Assembly: GCA_009782085.1 (NCBI GenBank)
Contig: WQUN01000032.1
Location: forward strand, 1 to 7,347
Source: Bacillota bacterium
GTDB taxonomy: Bacteria > Bacillota > Clostridia > Lachnospirales > WQUN01
Direction: 5' to 3'
Length of the DNA: 7,347 nucleotides
Position numbers and translations under genes: made by a program. Shown piece by piece: positions 6,583-7,347 of the stretch. The notes under the pieces were generated by a model, which saw only the letters and a list, made by a program, of their open reading frames with translations, was not told where the DNA came from and searched no databases. Within the stretch, counting starts at the first letter, position 1, and every line of letters begins with the position of its first letter.

Positions 6583-7158
6583 ATGGGGAGAGAACTGCCA
6601 AAGAGAAAAATCATTCGATTGGAGGGATATGATTACGCACAGGCGGGGTATTATTTCATAACGATATGCGTTAAAGACTGTCGATCATTGTTGGGCAGCG
6701 TCGTAGTAGGGACGACCGCCCCCGGTCGTCCGTTTGTAGGGACGACCGCCCCCGGTCGTCCGTTTGTAGGGACGACCGCCCCCGGTCGTCCGTTTGTAGG
6801 GACGACCGCCCCCGGTCGTCCGTTTGTCGAATTGACGCCGTTGGGGGAATGTGTAAATGACACAATTAAAATCGCAAATAACAACAACGTAAAAATCGAT
6901 AAATATGTTATCATGCCAAATCACATACATATGATTGTGGATATTGGGCAGAATGCGGACGACCGGGGGCGGTCGTCCCTACAACAGACAATCCGCAGCA
7001 TAAAGTCATATGTTACAAAATGGGCGGGTTATCCGATTTGGCAGCCACGTTTCTACGACCATGTTGTTCGCAATGAAGAGGATTACCGGCGCATATGGCA
7101 ATATATAGACGAAAACCCGGTAAAATGGAAGGAAGACCGTTATTATAAGCAACATTAA
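6583..7158 (+). CDS. REP-associated tyrosine transposase-like protein (Y1/HUH)
   Basis: A 191-residue protein of the TnpA-REP (RAYT) branch of Y1 HUH single-strand DNA nucleases, related to IS200/IS605 transposases. The family opening is KRKIIRLEGYDYAQAGYYFITICVKD, residues 7-32. The HUH metal-binding motif is H114-I-H116 in YVIMPNHIHMIV. The likely nucleophile is Y143 in SIKSYVTKW. The family tail WQPRFYDHVVRNEEDYRRIWQYIDENPVKW, residues 153-182, is complete. Two loops carry REP-like DNA read in frame: residues 42-81 are four exact copies of VGTTAPGRPF, and residues 126-133 (DDRGRSSL) are the inverted copy. Without them the length is near the family norm. The Shine-Dalgarno is weak (GGTGAT). 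The gene is more AT-rich than its neighbours, suggesting transfer. The enzyme may be active, since catalytic blocks are intact, but that is inference. Confidence 0.93.
   Translation: MGRELPKRKIIRLEGYDYAQAGYYFITICVKDCRSLLGSVVVGTTAPGRPFVGTTAPGRPFVGTTAPGRPFVGTTAPGRPFVELTPLGECVNDTIKIANNNNVKIDKYVIMPNHIHMIVDIGQNADDRGRSSLQQTIRSIKSYVTKWAGYPIWQPRFYDHVVRNEEDYRRIWQYIDENPVKWKEDRYYKQH
6706..6825. repeat. Four exact 30-bp tandem units carrying a REP-like palindrome
   Basis: Four identical units (6706-6735, 6736-6765, 6766-6795, 6796-6825). Each consists of GTAG, then GGACGACCG, CCCC, CGGTCGTCC, then GTTT. The two 9-base arms are perfectly complementary around a CCCC loop, so each unit can form a strong hairpin on single-stranded DNA. 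Being 30 bp, each unit adds ten codons and keeps the frame. Of the six frames only the one reading TAG at the second base is closed. Complete identity of all four copies suggests recent expansion. Confidence 0.97.
6956..6982. repeat. Inverted copy of the REP-like palindrome
   Basis: Bases 6956-6982 are the exact reverse complement of the first 27 bases of the 30-bp unit at 6706-6825: CGGACGACCG, GGGG, CGGTCGTCC, CTAC (the arms share their boundary bases). The copy lies 130 bp downstream of the tandem block, between the HUH motif and the candidate catalytic tyrosine of the same gene. It is read in frame as DDRGRSSL. Its opposite orientation to the tandem block makes a long-range inverted pair within the gene. 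Confidence 0.95.
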
Positions 7159-7246
7159 ATCCGCAGTACACAAAATAAGCATTGCGCAGAGTCAAAATAT
7201 CCGACGTTCCACGGGCCGCTGACAGAGGCGTCCCCTCATAACCCCC

Positions 7247-7320
7247 GAAAACCTCTCATATACTTCAATAACCAAGCATTTCCCGCAATTTCGTCAACGC
7301 GGGAAAACGGAGAGGTTTTC
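7247..7320 (+). promoter_or_regulatory. Nested inverted repeats enclosing the SD of the next gene
   Basis: GAAAACCTCTC (7247-7257) and GAGAGGTTTTC (7310-7320) are perfect 11-bp complementary arms. The second contains most of the Shine-Dalgarno GGAGAGG (7309-7315) and ends at the ATG. Inside, TTTCCCGC (7279-7286) and GCGGGAAA (7299-7306) form a perfect 8-bp hairpin with a 12-nt loop. An RNA containing both would hide its ribosome-binding site. A possible -10, TATACT (7259-7264), overlaps the interior, but its -35 region is poor. If that promoter were used the left arm would not be transcribed. I do not recognise a known riboswitch class. Confidence 0.6.
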
Positions 7321-7347
7321 ATGCAAAACAACAAAAACGTCCTCAAG
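7321..7347 (+). CDS. Start of an unidentified gene, cut by window end
   Basis: An ATG at 7321 opens a frame reading MQNNKNVLK to the last base of the window. It is preceded by an excellent Shine-Dalgarno, GGAGAGG (7309-7315), with a 5-nt spacer, which is the main support for a real start. Nine residues are too few to assign a family. The N-terminus is polar and basic, and what follows is not visible. It is on the same strand as glgA and the RAYT gene, with 162 nt of intergenic sequence before it. Bases 7159-7246 hold nothing I can name. Confidence 0.6.

Noticed and set aside
6651..6930. Minus-strand open frames through the RAYT repeat block
   Set aside because: They are open because the palindrome has few stops; no start signals or family motifs support them.
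6706..6982. CRISPR array
   Set aside because: The units are contiguous without unique spacers, lie inside a coding frame, and no cas gene is nearby.

Overview
The window is 7,347 bases of a moderately GC-rich bacterial chromosome carrying housekeeping and metabolic genes with repetitive DNA between them. The S2 and EF-Ts proteins look most like those of high-GC Clostridia (Bacillota), for example S2 starting MAVISMKQLLEAGVHFGHQ and the long EF-Ts form. That placement comes from remembered family patterns, not a search, and is tentative. The long open frames opposite the real genes are what GC-rich third codon positions produce.

Layout. Bases 1-266 are repeats: a 130-bp tandem duplication, an imperfect palindrome and a 7-bp tandem array that runs into the end of tsf. 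The minus strand then carries tsf and rpsB (EF-Ts and ribosomal protein S2), read as rpsB-tsf from a promoter near 2331-2359. The roughly 300-nt leader of rpsB holds four related palindromic repeats and a GC-rich stem. Next, also on the minus strand, is a pair read as pepF then a HIT-family gene (an M3 oligopeptidase and a histidine-triad nucleotide-binding protein). From 4671 to 4774 is a compact divergent promoter region whose palindromic -10 core serves both strands. On the plus strand follow glgA, a glycogen synthase with an unusual 100-residue Lys/Ala-rich N-terminal tail, then a gene of the REP-associated tyrosine transposase (RAYT, Y1/HUH) family. The window ends nine codons into another gene, whose ribosome-binding site lies in a perfect inverted repeat.

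How the parts relate. rpsB-tsf is the classic translation operon. pepF and the HIT gene share a transcript by spacing (14 nt) and may work in peptide and nucleotide turnover; no tighter link is visible. glgA stands alone without other glycogen genes. The RAYT gene is more AT-rich than its neighbours and looks horizontally acquired.

Most notable points: (1) the RAYT gene carries five copies of a REP-like palindrome inside its own coding sequence, four as an exact in-frame 30-bp tandem and one inverted, both in loops that spare the catalytic motifs; (2) the rpsB leader can form alternative long hairpins; (3) the last gene's Shine-Dalgarno is paired in an 11-bp perfect inverted repeat enclosing an 8-bp hairpin; (4) the pepF/glgA promoter is symmetric. 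No rRNA, tRNA or CRISPR array was seen.
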